Shown: one piece after another, positions 36,060 to 46,833 of the stretch
How positions within the stretch are numbered: position 1 is the stretch's first letter
Layout of the letters: each line of letters starts with the position of its first letter
Assembly: GCA_949130495.1 (NCBI GenBank)
Contig: OX422210.1
Span: 636,330,585-636,394,584 of the forward strand
DNA: 64,000 nt
Source: Sambucus nigra
Taxonomy: Eukaryota > Streptophyta > Magnoliopsida > Dipsacales > Adoxaceae
Direction of reading: 5' to 3'
The notes under the pieces: model-generated
Seen by the model: the letters and a program-made list of their open reading frames with translations, nothing else
The model's database searches: none
What the model was told of the DNA's origin: nothing
Translations under genes and position numbers: made by a program

Positions 36060-36600
36060 TCCAACCAACCAAGGTTGTTAGATTCTCCATGTCGACTAAC
36101 TATAGTTAGTGGGTTTTTATCCCCGACCAGCCATAGTTAGTAAATTTTTTTCTAAAATGTTTCCGACCAACCAAGGTCGGTAAATTTTCTTTGTCGACCA
36201 ACTACAGTTGGTGGGTTTTTATCCCCGACCAGCCATAGTTAGCAACTTTTGCACTTTCTGGAATAATCTTACCTCCCGACCAACATAAGTTGGCATTTTC
36301 GAGAATATATGAACCTCCCGACCAACATAAGTTGGCATTTGCGAGAATATTTTGTTTCCTAGCCAAACAGGTTGGCATTTTTAGGAATATTTTGTTTCCT
36401 AACCAACCGAAGTTGGCATTTTTAGGAATATTTTGTCTCCTAACCAACCGAAGTTGGCATTTTTATGAATATTTTGTTTCCTAACCAACCGAAGTTGGCA
36501 TTTTTAGGAATATTTTGTTTCCTAACCAACCGAAGTTGGCATTTTTAGGAATATTTTGTCTCCTAACCAACCGAAGTTGGCATTTTTAGGAATATTTTGC
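36060..36600. repeat. G2 41-bp tandem repeat with tetraloop hairpins
   Basis: The anchor GTTGGCA recurs at 36371, 36412, 36453, 36494, 36535 and 36576 (period exactly 41). Five consecutive units carry CCAACCGAAGTTGG, that is CCAAC and GTTGG arms around CGAA; on the element's sense strand this reads CCAAC-TTCG-GTTGG. More diverged units with the same arms extend back to 36060. It lies between the convergent pol and antisense ORFs. Confidence 0.95.
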
Positions 36601-36737
36601 TGAGCAGTCTGAGCTTTGCCGAGTTTTGCCGAGTAGTGTGTAGCACTAGTATTCCCCGAAAAATTCTAAATAAAAGGAGAGACTTTAGCAGAATATCTTC
36701 ATTTTATTCATACTGATGGAACTGTGTTACATATACA

Positions 36738-37751
36738 TCACTGATAATACTTGCGTAGGTGCTCTACGTTCCATGCATTCTTAAACTCCTCGCCTTCTAA
36801 AGTTGCTATTCGATAAGTTCCTGGTCAAACAACTTCTGTAACTCGGTATGGTCCATGCCAGTTTGCTTCCAGCTTATTGTGCTTTTGAATTACTTTCTTC
36901 AGCACATAGTCTCCTTCTTTCAGGTCGCACTTCTTCACCCTTTTGTTGTAGAACAAAGCTATTCGCTGCTGGTAAGCAGCATTTCTAATGGCTGCTTCTT
37001 CTCTAACTTCTTCGAGCATGTCTAAATCCAATCTTCTCATTAAGTCGCTGACAGGGGAATTGAAATTCAGTACCCTGTGTGTTGGGAGGCCCAACTCGGC
37101 AGGTATGACGGCTTCACTTCCAAACGCCAGCATGTATGGTGATTCTTCAGTTGCTACTCGGGGAGTAGTTCGGTAAGCCCAAAGTTCTGATTGTAACTCG
37201 TTGATCCAGTTTGCTTTTGCATCATCCAATATTTTCTTCAAGCCATTTAGCAGCGTTCTGTTTGTCACTTTAGTTTTTCCATTGCTTTGAGGATGGCCTG
37301 GTGCTGAGTGGACCTTCAAAATATTTGATTGATGACAATAGGCTGCGAACTCTTCGTTATCAAATTGTGTTCCATGGTCTGTGATGAAAGCATGGGGAAG
37401 ACCATATCGACAAATGATATTCTTCCACACAAATTGGTACACCTTCTCGTACGTCATGTCGATGAGTGGCTCAGCTTATACCCACTTAGTAAAATAATCC
37501 ACTACGACGACGAGGTATTTGAACCTTCCTCGGGTCGTTGGCAGTGGTCTAACCAAATCAATTCCCCTCATGGCAAATGGACAAGGTGAAGTTATGGGTG
37601 TCAATAATGCTTGTGGAGTTCTTCGGATGGAGGAAAAACGCTGGCACTTGTCACACTTCTTGGCATAGGCTATACAATCAGCCCTCATCAGTGGTATCCT
37701 TGCATCATCACCCTTTGTAAAAGCGTCCGACCTGCTACATGCGCTCCACAA
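36738..37751 (-). pseudogene. G2 pol: integrase
   Basis: Zinc-binding region CIAYAKKCDKCQRF, then core with GIDLVRPLPT (first Asp), FITDHGTQFDN (second Asp) and HPQSNGKTKVTNRT, where the third catalytic position is Lys rather than Glu. The C-terminal domain reads GSEAVIPAELGLPTHRV, LKEGDYVLKKVIQ, ANWHGPYRV, and ends NVEHLRKYYQ before TGA at 36740-36738. Two in-frame stops (37476 and 36825) and a frameshift just upstream (about 37695, in the YHWP region) also break it. It would have joined cDNA to host DNA in the nucleus. Confidence 0.92.
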
Positions 37752-38521
37752 GACCCTTCATGGATCTCTTCAATCAATTCTTTCACCTCGGAGGGATGTA
37801 CACACCTCCGCAAACCTGCCATAATTCCTCGTCTATACAAAATACCATTAGTTAATACATACCGAGCAACTTTAAACTTCAATTTTTTGGCTGCGAGCTT
37901 GTCAATTGGCAATTCTCCCTCCTCGATATACGCCCTGATGGGATCCATCCAAGATGGTCCTAAGTTAAGGGTGATAAAGTTCATCGTCAGATCTTCATCT
38001 ATACTCTGACCAGCTAACACTTCAATTGGGATTGTTAGTCGTAGATCGGTGCGAGTAGCTGATGCTAGTCGAGCTAGGGCATCTGCGCTCGCATTCTCCA
38101 TTCTTGGTATTCTGACCAGCTGAATAGCGGCAAATTCTGACACCAGCTCCTTTGCCTTTGCATGATATCTGATCATTAATTCTCCTCTAACTGCATATAC
38201 TCCCATCATTTGGTTTACGATCAATTGAGAGTCACTGAAGATCACAACCTGTTGCGCCTCCATAATTTTTGCCAAATTAAGCCCTGCAATCATGGCCTCA
38301 TATTCAGCCTCATTGTTGGAAGCTTTGAATTGGAAACGCAGGGCGTATTCCATATCGACCTTGTCCGGAGTGCTTAAAACTATCCCCGTGCCACATCCTG
38401 CAAGGAAAGATGAGCCATCTACATATAGCCTCCATATAGGTAAATCGTCTTCAAATTTCAAATCAGTCAGAATTCCTCGGTGAAATATTTGCTGCTTCCT
38501 TTCATCCTCCCCGAATTTTTC
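37696..38521 (-). pseudogene. G2 pol: archaeal-type RNase H domain
   Basis: Second RNase H of the polyprotein. The four acidic ligands are visible: Asp in LYVDGSS, Glu in ASNNEAEYEAMI, Asp in FSDSQLIVNQM, Asp in ENASADALARLA. Such a second RNase H is a feature of Tat elements. An in-frame TGA (38522-38524) separates it from the upstream part. The frame runs on into the IN N-terminus and breaks at YH followed by TGA (37688). Confidence 0.88.
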
Positions 38522-38524
38522 TCA

Positions 38525-38860
38525 CTCTTCATCGATCATCTTTTCTTGCCCTTTTACCAATCGGAGTTGGTCTGAGCTCGAATTTAATGACCCTGTAACA
38601 TTCACTTGCCCTTTTACCAACCGGAGTTGGTTTGAGCTAGTGTTTGTCGATCCTGTAACATCCACAGGTTGATCAGCGAGCAACTCTTGTTCCTCATTCG
38701 GAGTCCTCACAACTATCTCTGCGTCACATCCTGTAACATCCACACGCCCTTTTACCAATCGGAATTGGTCTGAGCTTGTGTTTATTGATCCTGTAACATC
38801 CACAGGTTGATCAGCGAGCAACTTTTGCTCCTCGGGGGTATTAGGATAGGTGAACTCCGC
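38525..38860 (-). repeat. In-frame repeats in the G2 pol tether
   Basis: Between the two RNase H domains the protein repeats DVTGSINTSSDQFRLVKG, DVTGSTNTSSNQLRLVKG and NVTGSLNSSSDQLRLVKG, with LLADQPVDVTG twice. All unit lengths keep the frame. The DNA copies include CCAACCGGAGTTGG, the same arms as the hairpin array at 36.4 kb. Confidence 0.85.
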
Positions 38861-40231
38861 TATAAAATCTACTACAGCCTGCCCTTTTAGTGATGATTTG
38901 GGTTCATAAATTATATCATATTCCCCGAGTTCTATTGCCCAGTACATCAATCTCCCTGATTTTTCTGGCTTATGAAGGGCTTGCCTCAATGGCATATCGG
39001 TATATACTACTATAGTATGAGCTTGGAAGTATGGCCTCATTCTCCTACTCGCCTCAATCAGCGCCAGTGCCAATTTTTCCAGCCTTGGATATCTGATCTC
39101 TGCTCCTCGGAAGGCCTTACTTGTGTAGTAAATTGGCTTTTGTAATCCATTCTCTACTCTGATCAACGCCGAGCTAACTGCATTCTCGAACACTGCAAGG
39201 TACAAATATAATTTTTCTCCCATCACCGGCCTGGACAACAGTGGAGGTGCTCCCAAGTATTTCTTTAAGTCTTGAAAAGCCTTCTCACATTCATCATTCC
39301 ACTCAAAAGTCTTTCTGAGTATCTTGAAGAATGGGAGACATCTATCAGTTGCTCGTGACATAAATCTGTTGAGTGCTGCTACTCGTCCTGTAAGACTCTG
39401 TACTTCCTTCTTCGTTGTTGGAGATCGCAGCCCTAATAGAGCTTTGATCTTTTCAGGATTTGCTTCAATGCCTCGTTGATTGACAATGTACCCGAGGAAC
39501 ATGCCTTCTCGTACTCCAAATATGCACTTCGTCGGGTTCAGCTTCATTTGATATTTATCTAGTTGATCAAAAGTCTAACTTAAGTCAACTAGATGATCGG
39601 CAGCTTTCTTGCTTTTCGTCAGCATATCGTCAACATAGACTTCCATATTGTCACTGATTTGTTCAGCAAAGACCTTGTTCATCAGCCTCTGATATGTCGC
39701 ACCTGCATTTTTCAAACCAAAAGGCATAACATTATAACAATAAGTTCCCCTAGGGGTAATGAAAGAAGTACTTTCCCTATCTTCAGGTTTCATTTTGATC
39801 TGATTGTAACCAGAATAAGCATCCATGAAGCTCAGCAACTCGTGTCCCGAGGTAGCATCCACCAGTTGATCAATTCGGGGCAATGGAAAGTGATCCTTTG
39901 GGCATGCTTTGTTGAGGTCGGTGAAGTCTACACAGATCCTCCACTTGTTCTTCTTCTTTTTTACCATCACCACATTAGCTAACCAATCTGGATATTTAAC
40001 ATCTTCAATGAAACAAGATTTCTGGAGTTTCTCGACTTCCTCCTGTATAGCTTGATTCTTCTCGGGACTGAATACTCTTCTTCTCTGTTTCACAGGTTTG
40101 ATCTCCTTATTCACATTGAGCTCGTGACATAAGAAGTTTGGGTCTATCCCAGGCATATCTTCATGACTCCACGCAAAAGTTTGTCTTCTGCTTCTAAGGA
40201 AAGTTATCAATTCCTGTTTTAATGAGTCTTA
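38861..40231 (-). pseudogene. G2 pol: reverse transcriptase and first RNase H
   Basis: In one frame with gag. RT blocks: LANVVMVKKKKNKWRICVDF, FPLPRIDQLVDAT, FMDAYSGYNQIKMKP, MPFGLKNAGATYQRLM and the intact catalytic EVYVDDML at about 39625-39650. Connection: MKLNPTKCIFGVREG, FLGYIVNQRGIE. First RNase H: LYLYLAVFENAVSSAL, PIYYTSKAFRG, VVYTDMPLRQAL. In-frame stops TAA (40229-40231, at the PR/RT border) and TAG (39575-39577) interrupt it. It copies element RNA into DNA in the particle. Confidence 0.92.
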
Positions 40232-42811
40232 CAACGATGAACCTATTTGAGTAGTTCGTTCAGGGCGCTCGTTGTCCAGAATGATGTTTTCAGTAGCTTC
40301 CACCACTTGACCCTTCACGAGTTGCGACTCATCTCGAGGATCCAATGTTTCAATTTCTGCACCTTCATCCACTTGATAGGTAGTAGTCTTTTTCTTTGAT
40401 TCTTCCAGTTCTTCTTGCTCGGCGGATGAATAATAGCAATTCCGAGCTACTTTCTGATCACCTTTCACAACTCCTACTCCAAAGTTTGTTGGAAATTTTA
40501 GGCACTGATGCACTGTAGATGGTACAGCCTCGAACTTCTTCAATCCTACTCTTCCCATGATGATATTGTACGATGATTGAACATTCTTGTCCATCACGAA
40601 GAAACGTATTCTTTTTGTCCGACAAGCAGGCCACGTACCAATGAATATATCCAACTTGATCGTCCCAAGTGGAAATACTTTCTCGCCAGCAAAACCGATG
40701 AGGGGTCTGTGGTAAGGCCCCAGTTGAGATAACTTTAGATTTAAACTATCGAAACACGAGTAGAACATAATGTCTGTCGAGCTACCAATGTCGACCAGCA
40801 CTCTTGAAATAATTACCTCCTTCATTCTCATCTTGATCACTAGTGGATCATCGTGAGGATATAAAACACCTGCAAGGTTATTTTTTGAAAAACCGATGAC
40901 CAATTTCTCCTTGTTCACCTTTCTCGGGCGATCTTCCTCAACTAGATTTATTCGCTGAATGTACGAGCAAGCTTGAGTCTCACCGAGGTAAGCTTTTCTT
41001 TCTACAGTAAGGTCTCCTCCTCCTGCATCTCCTCCTGTAATAACATTACAATCACATGACCCAAAGCGTATTGAAAATACCTCTCGTTCTGGCTGCCTTG
41101 GTTTCTTGAGAAGATCGGGGTCATCCTCTGGATCAACTTCATGGTTTCTCTTCTGGTTCTCCTCTGCTAGACGAGGAGATCTAGACCTCTCTCTAGTTCG
41201 GTCATTGTTTCTTCTTTCGCCTCCCCGATCAACATACTTTGCTAGCTTTCCTCGTCGGATGAGTGTTTCAATCTCATTCTGAAGAGCTATGCAATTTTTG
41301 GTCATATAGCCATGATCCTTGTGGAACTCGTAATATTTTTCCCTATTCCTCGTGTCAGGGTCTGCCTTCATTTTCTTTGGCCAGTTTAACTCCTCGCTGT
41401 TCTTAATTTCTTCCAGGACGTGGTTGATATTTGCCTTCAAAGGTGTGTAATTATCGAATTTCCTCAAGACCTCCCATGACGACCTGTTTTTGGATTGTTT
41501 GTCACCACCATTGTTCTTATGTTCTATCTTCTTAGCTTTATCACCTTCCACCTTAGTTTCTTTGGCGTCCATATTCTTCTTCGCAGACATAGCCTCCTCG
41601 GCATTCATAATCTTGGACGCTTTTCCCATCAGGTCCGACATGGTTCGAGGTGGATCTTTGGCCAAAGTGTAGTACAACTTGTTTGGCAGTAGTCCACTCA
41701 TCAAAGCAGTAATCGTTGTCTTCTCCTCATAATCAATGACTTCGAGTTTCTCATTATTGAAACAAGTTATATAATCTCTGATACTCTCACCAGCTTTTTG
41801 TCTAACACTTAACAAATGTGCTACTCGTTTAACTGGCTTTGCTCCAAAGCAGAAATTCCCAATGAATAACTCGGCCAGTTGAAGAAAAGTTGAATTCTTA
41901 CCCCGAGAAAGATTATTATACCATATCTGAGCAGATCCGGTAAGAGTTCCCGAGAATGCCCTGCATCTCATCTCGTCTGGGACAGCATAGATGTCGGTAG
42001 CAGCTTGATATTGTTCTATATGAAGAACAGGGTCAGTCTTCCCATCATACTTGGGAGTCACAACAGGTGCTTTGAACATTGATGGTGTTGGAAAATCAAC
42101 AATGTCCTGGACAAAAGGTGTTCCTCGAACAAAGTTTCGTTGTAGAGGGTTCTTGGCCTTAGCCATTTCCCCTAATCTATCCTCCAGCCTTTGAATAGAT
42201 CCTTTCCATGCATCATTTCCTTCCTCAGACCTATTGGTTCGAGCAACTGATCTCGTTAAAGTGGCTTCCTGGGATTTATCTTGACGAGCAACTGGTCGGT
42301 CATAGGATCTATCTTGATGAGCAGCTGGTCGCGACTGGGCAGATCCTTCCCTTAAATCTGATGGTCATCGAAAGCTCCTCGACGCTGCATTAAGAGGACT
42401 TTTGTTCCTCCTAGGGCCTAATCGGTTGAAAGGAGAAACCCTACTTAATCTTTCCAAAGCGCTGGTCCTTTCTGGGGAGAGGGTGACACGTTGTTCAGTA
42501 TCTGTGGCTCGCACTGACGAAGTTCGTCCAGGTTGATAAGAAAAATCTTCAGATTCCTCATTGCGATATGAATTAGTACGCCTAGTACACGAAAAAGGTG
42601 CACGGGTATTTCTTTGAATGCTTCGTGGTCGGGAATGGGTTGATGCACTGCCATGGAGGGTTTGGATGAGTTGTCGCATTGTTTCTTGCATGACGGTCTA
42701 GCCCTGAGCCAGATTTGCCATTATTCCAGTCAGATCTGGAACAATTGGTGGAGCAGATGGATTTGGAGGGGTTCCAGCATTTCGATTGCTGGATTCAGGA
42801 ATATCAGCCAT
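40229..42811 (-). pseudogene. G2 gag and protease
   Basis: ATG at 42811 (MADIPESSNRNAGTPP) starts the frame; TAG after ANLAQG (42700s) and TGA at 42365 interrupt the poorly conserved N-terminus, then 645 codons are open from 42166. The Gag core reads VVTPKYDGKTDPVLHIEQYQ, TGSAQIWYNNL, KLEVIDYEEK and ALMSGLLPNKLYYTL. The knuckle region is YYEFHKDHGYMTKNC, with two of four ligands replaced by Tyr. A basic Arg/Glu-rich linker leads to protease with LVDIGSSTDIMFYSC (about 40790), PLGTIKLDIF and FFVMDKNVQSSYN. Gag packages RNA; protease matures the polyprotein. Confidence 0.9.
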
Positions 42812-42855
42812 TGGTAATGGATTATTTTTGATGAAAAACGATATTATCAGTCGTT

Positions 42856-42874
42856 TCCCACAGACGGCGCCAAT
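42856..42874 (-). other. G2 primer-binding site
   Basis: TTGGCGCCGTCTGTGGGA on the minus strand beside the 5' LTR; tRNA-Asp-like type usual in Tat elements. Confidence 0.88.
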
Positions 42875-42875
42875 C

Positions 42876-43460
42876 TGTTGATGTAAAAAATTAGATCACT
42901 CTAATAATTCAATCACAGATAAATAAATGAGATAAAAGATTTTTAAGTGGTTCAGCCTTATAAAAATGGCCTACGTCCACTGTTGTGTTATTGCTGAGTG
43001 TTTAGGAATTCTCGATTACAAATTCTCTCAAGAAATTCCTCTCTTGATTCCAGGGTTTGGATTCGGGGTCCCTTTACAATGAGGATTGTACAATGTATTT
43101 ATAGCCCTGAGGCTGTAATGTGAAAGGGTAATACATTAAATGATATACATATGAAAGGGTAATACATTTAATGCCCTTTTTGCGTGTGCGTCTGAATGAT
43201 AAGCATTTAATGAGCAGTTAAACTGTTGGTATCCTGCTTTGAGGTGCAGCTCGGACCGCCTGAGTTGCTCGGACCGCTTGAGCTTCTCGGTGCTAAAGAG
43301 TTCCTCGGAGAGGTTTGTTCCTCGGAGTATATGAGTTCCTCGGAGTAACATGGTTTCTCGGAGCGTGTGATCATCTCGGAAGTGCTTGTTGTTGCCATGT
43401 AGATAGCCACGTGTCTTCATATGATTGGTCCATGTCAGCAGATTAAATTTGGCATCAACA
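42876..43460 (-). repeat. G2 5' LTR
   Basis: Matches 31060-31645 with about 15 substitutions by eye; ends CATCAACA before the GTCGT duplication. Confidence 0.95.
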
Positions 43461-43545
43461 GTCGTCTATCTACCAACTCCCACATAGCACACCAAGTAAT
43501 ATTTTGGAACAAATATTCCATACTTTCGATCAATCATCAAGCATA

Positions 43546-43561
43546 GAGAATTAGGGGCTTT
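43546..43561 (+). other. G1 polypurine tract
   Basis: GAGAATTAGGGGCTTT directly before the 3' LTR, stranded beyond the G2 insertion. Confidence 0.75.
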
Positions 43562-44079
43562 TGTTGCATGTAAAAATTAACATCTACGTGGATCACTGAG
43601 AAATGGACACCAGTCCTCCTACGTGGCAATTCTCACAGTGCTTAATTTCTTGGTCGGCTCCATAAACACTTGGTCAACCAACCGACCGACTAACCTCAAG
43701 AATACGAACCATCAAGAATATCAAAAGTCACTCGGGTGGAATAGCTAACAACTCTTGTAGACGTATCCAAGAATATCAATAGTCTTATTTATTGTATACA
43801 GATGTAAATGCCTGAATATATAAAGGCATTCCATCTATTGGGTTCCAAACCACCATAAATACATGATCTCCCTTATCTCAAAGGGATGATTCAATAAGGC
43901 ATAAGAATACTAAACCATGAGCTATTATAACCACCAGAAATACCAAAAACAGTGGACATAGGCTTTTCTCATAACTGAACCACTTTAAAAACCTCTTTAT
44001 TATGTGTTTGTCTTACTTGATTATCTTTATTTTATTTGTGATTATAAATTTGGATCCACTCCATTTTTAGACATCAACA
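43562..44079 (+). repeat. G1 3' LTR
   Basis: TGTTGCATG..ACATCAACA, 518 bp, followed by GTACT. It contains the Tat block GTGGACATAGGCTTTTCTC then GAACCACTT. Confidence 0.93.
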
Positions 44080-44084
44080 GTACT

Positions 44085-44844
44085 CTTAGCATTAAATGAA
44101 GTTAGAACATTTAATGTGAACAAGGTCATTCGAACAGCCTTGTCCTCATATAAATACTTTCATTTATCACCTTTATTAAAGATCTTCGAATATCCATTCT
44201 CCAGACACGAGAGATTCTTACGAGTTTATCATTATTAGAGTTTACCTTCTTCATTATCATAACTTAACTATAACCTTTGTTCTCAATCATTTGCATTTAT
44301 TGTGCATAGATGTTTACAGCCTTGCCTTTATTACACCAAAGTGCTTGTTCTTTCCCCCTCCAATCAAGTTGATTGTTGAGATTTATTTAACTTATTACAT
44401 TGAAAGAGTATTTATGTTGTAAAGGCTCATTTAATATATGTTATGTGGATTTAAAAGATATTTATTATAAGTGTTGGGATTATCATTTAATACATCATTT
44501 CTTCGTTCATTAATCATCATTCTGAATGGGGTTACGCCAATAAATACTAATTGTATTTGACGAACCCACATCTTATAAAATTTATATTCCAAATTTTGAA
44601 ATTTCTCGCAAATTTTCATTATCCCGAGTATTCTCCCCAAACACTTTGAGTTCGTAAATATCCCTTGATTTCATAACCTTGACCTCAAACCTACGTTACA
44701 ACCCTTAAAAGTTCTAGGTGATTCCAAGGAGAATTAATTCAAAAGTCATAATACTTACAATAATCTGTTGAAGTGCATTTCACCTCATTTAATGAACGGT
44801 ATCCTTTCATTGAGATTACAATTTTTCATTTTATATATAGTGTT
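44085..44844 (+). mobile_element. Right part of the older LTR-like sequence split by G1
   Basis: Continues the sequence broken at 14,271. A TATAAATA at 44149-44156 is followed by a pyrimidine-rich tract, as in an LTR R/U5 region. No gene seen; family unknown. Confidence 0.35.
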
Positions 44845-45333
44845 TGTTGTATGTAAAAATTATCTCCCCACGTGCATCAATGAAATACTGACACCTATCA
44901 TCCTAGGTGGCCTTATAGTTTTCTTGATCGGCATCAAAGGAACCTAATCGACTGGAAGGCCGACTAACTCCAGAATTCGAACCATCAAGAATACCAAAAG
45001 TTACTGTCTGGAATGACGACCAACACCGAATTCCAAGAGTCTCATTTATTGTATACATATGTAAATTTCTAAAAATATAAAGGCATTCCATGTAGCGGTT
45101 TACACCATTATAAATACGGAAGACTCCCTCAGCTCAAGGGACAATTCAATCATTCTTAAGCTCACCATACTAAGCTATTGTAATCAAAGAAAATAAAACT
45201 AACAGTGGACGTAGGCTTTCTTCACAGCCGAACCACTTTAAAAATCTCTTCTCTCATGTGTTTGATTTGATTAACCTATTATATTTTATATGTGATTATA
45301 AATATGGATTAAGTCAATTTTTAGACATCAATA
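44845..45333 (+). repeat. G3 5' LTR
   Basis: TGTTGTATGTAAAAATTA at the start and ACATCAATA at the end; aligns along its length to both G1 LTRs with small deletions. Confidence 0.88.
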
Positions 45334-45334
45334 G

Positions 45335-45356
45335 ATTGACGTAATCAATGGGAAAC
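45335..45356 (+). other. G3 primer-binding site, decayed
   Basis: ATTGACGTAATCAATGGGAA against TTGGCGCCGTCTGTGGGAA of G2; recognised by position. Confidence 0.6.
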
Positions 45357-46656
45357 AACTGCTAGTCAGTGTTCTCTACCTCATATATTTCATTCTTTGA
45401 TTTAAAGAATGAATACTAGTCTTGAAAGCAGCCTGGCGGCTGCAGGAAACAATCAAGAAATATCCGTTCCCCTAGTGAGACAGACCTCCAAAGGATCCTG
45501 TTCAATTTGTCTAAGGCACAGGAGGCTATGCAAGAGCCAGTCAGATAATTGGATCGCACAATGCAAGATGAGTCCTCCAATTCCATATGAGAAATGCCAC
45601 CTCCACCAGCCAGAAATAAAGGGAGTTATTATTCCTGTTCTTTTCATGACAGATCATACCATCCTAGCGCAACTTCTTCATTTCGATCAACGGATTACTG
45701 ATAGACAGGGTTTTGCCGCGGCGCGAGAGTCACCTACGCGCCGGTCGTTTTATATTCGACTCACCTGAACTATACAAAAACCTAAACTACGACTACACTC
45801 AACGGATGAGTATAGCGGTAAGTCGGGTATCAAAAATCCACAGAGACAAGTTGCTAGAATTTAAGTGATTTAATATTCCGAAATAAAAGTGTAAAAGATG
45901 ATTACAAACTAAAAGGAAAAATATGCATAAAGGGAAATGTTAATCTAGGCAAGGTATTGAAACTAGATTATGAAAGCGAATAAAACTATAGGTTGCATCG
46001 AATATCCCTCACTCGAGTTAATTAGTATAAAATGATTATATGGGTCGGCGAGTTATTACAAGTGCGTCTCATTTCGACAGTTAATTAAAACAAGGGTTGT
46101 TAAGCCCTAAATCATCATAAAAGCCTAATAAGATTTTTGGCGTCAACAAATATCCCGGAAATTACGCGCGAAAGGTCGTAAGCACGGGACATACATGATA
46201 TGCCCCGTCAAATCTCTTAGGCGTAATAACTAGGACAACGCACCCGAAATAAACTCGTAAACTCCATCACCAAAGCAAAGAAACGCGTCAACCCGAGTGA
46301 GTTCGATTCAAACACAACCTAATTTAGTTTAGCTAGAAAGCATGTTAAAAATGCGGTAAATGGAAAGCGGTAAATAAACGCGGTAAATCTATACTAGAAA
46401 GCGTGTAAATCAAAGCATGTAAATAAAGCATGTAAACCTAAATTAGAAAGCTTGTAAATTAACTTGAAAGCAAGAAATGAAGAAATACAAACTATATTAA
46501 TGGAGAGGATGATGAATAGTCAACATTCAAGCCCAAAAGTGTGTCAATCCAAGAAGAAATGAAGAAGAGCTAAGCAAATCACCCAAACCCTAACCTATTC
46601 TATCTTCTAAAACTCTCTAAAAACGTTCACTTTTTGTTTATTATATCAAAATTGGC

Positions 46657-46663
46657 TTATATA
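46657..46663 (-). promoter_or_regulatory. S1 LTR TATA box
   Basis: TATATAA on the minus strand (context CTTGGTATATAAGCC), 74-190 bp downstream of the palindrome cluster. Confidence 0.6.
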
Positions 46664-46736
46664 CCAAGTGGGAATTAAATTAGAAAAGAAAAGAGAAAAG
46701 AAAAGAAAATGCAAAATATCTGCAGAAAAACAGAGC

Positions 46737-46833
46737 ATCGATCGATCGATGATTTTCGTCGATCGATCGATCAAGGTCAAATTTCGGCATTTTAATATAG
46801 TCGATCGATCGACCAAAATCGTCGATCGATCGA
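46737..46833. repeat. Four TCGATCGATCGA palindromes in S1
   Basis: Perfect palindromes at 46737-46750 (14 bp, ATCGATCGATCGAT), 46759-46770, 46801-46812 and 46822-46833. Confidence 0.95.

Larger units (their letters stand above)
31060..43460 (-). mobile_element. G2: young Tat-lineage Ty3/gypsy retrotransposon nested in G1
   Basis: 12.4 kb, TG..CA ends, LTRs of 586 and 585 bp differing at roughly 15 positions by eye, target duplication GTCGT (31055-31059, 43461-43465). Sense strand is minus: 5' LTR at right, PBS 42856-42874, gag-PR-RT-RNase H-IN in one frame from 42811 to 36738 (with stops and one frameshift), a 41-bp hairpin array, plus-strand ORFs, PPT and 3' LTR at left. The best preserved Tat copy in the window and a good reference for reading G1 and G3. 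Confidence 0.95.
14272..44079 (+). mobile_element. G1: old Tat-lineage Ty3/gypsy retrotransposon, split by C1 and G2
   Basis: Both LTRs are 518 bp (14272-14789 and 43562-44079), about 15% different by eye, and the whole is flanked by GTACT (14267-14271 and 44080-44084). The order is LTR, PBS, gag, PR, RT, RNase H, IN, hairpin array, minus-strand ORFs, PPT, LTR. Without the nested C1 (18278-24408) and G2 (31060-43460) and their 5-bp duplications it would be about 11.3 kb. Antisense ORFs between IN and the 3' LTR place it in the Tat group. Its coding frames are broken, so it cannot move on its own. Confidence 0.92.

Noticed and set aside
36060..36600. CRISPR array (regular 41-bp repeat)
   Set aside because: Units are contiguous with no unique spacers, the setting is a plant retrotransposon, and no cas genes exist.
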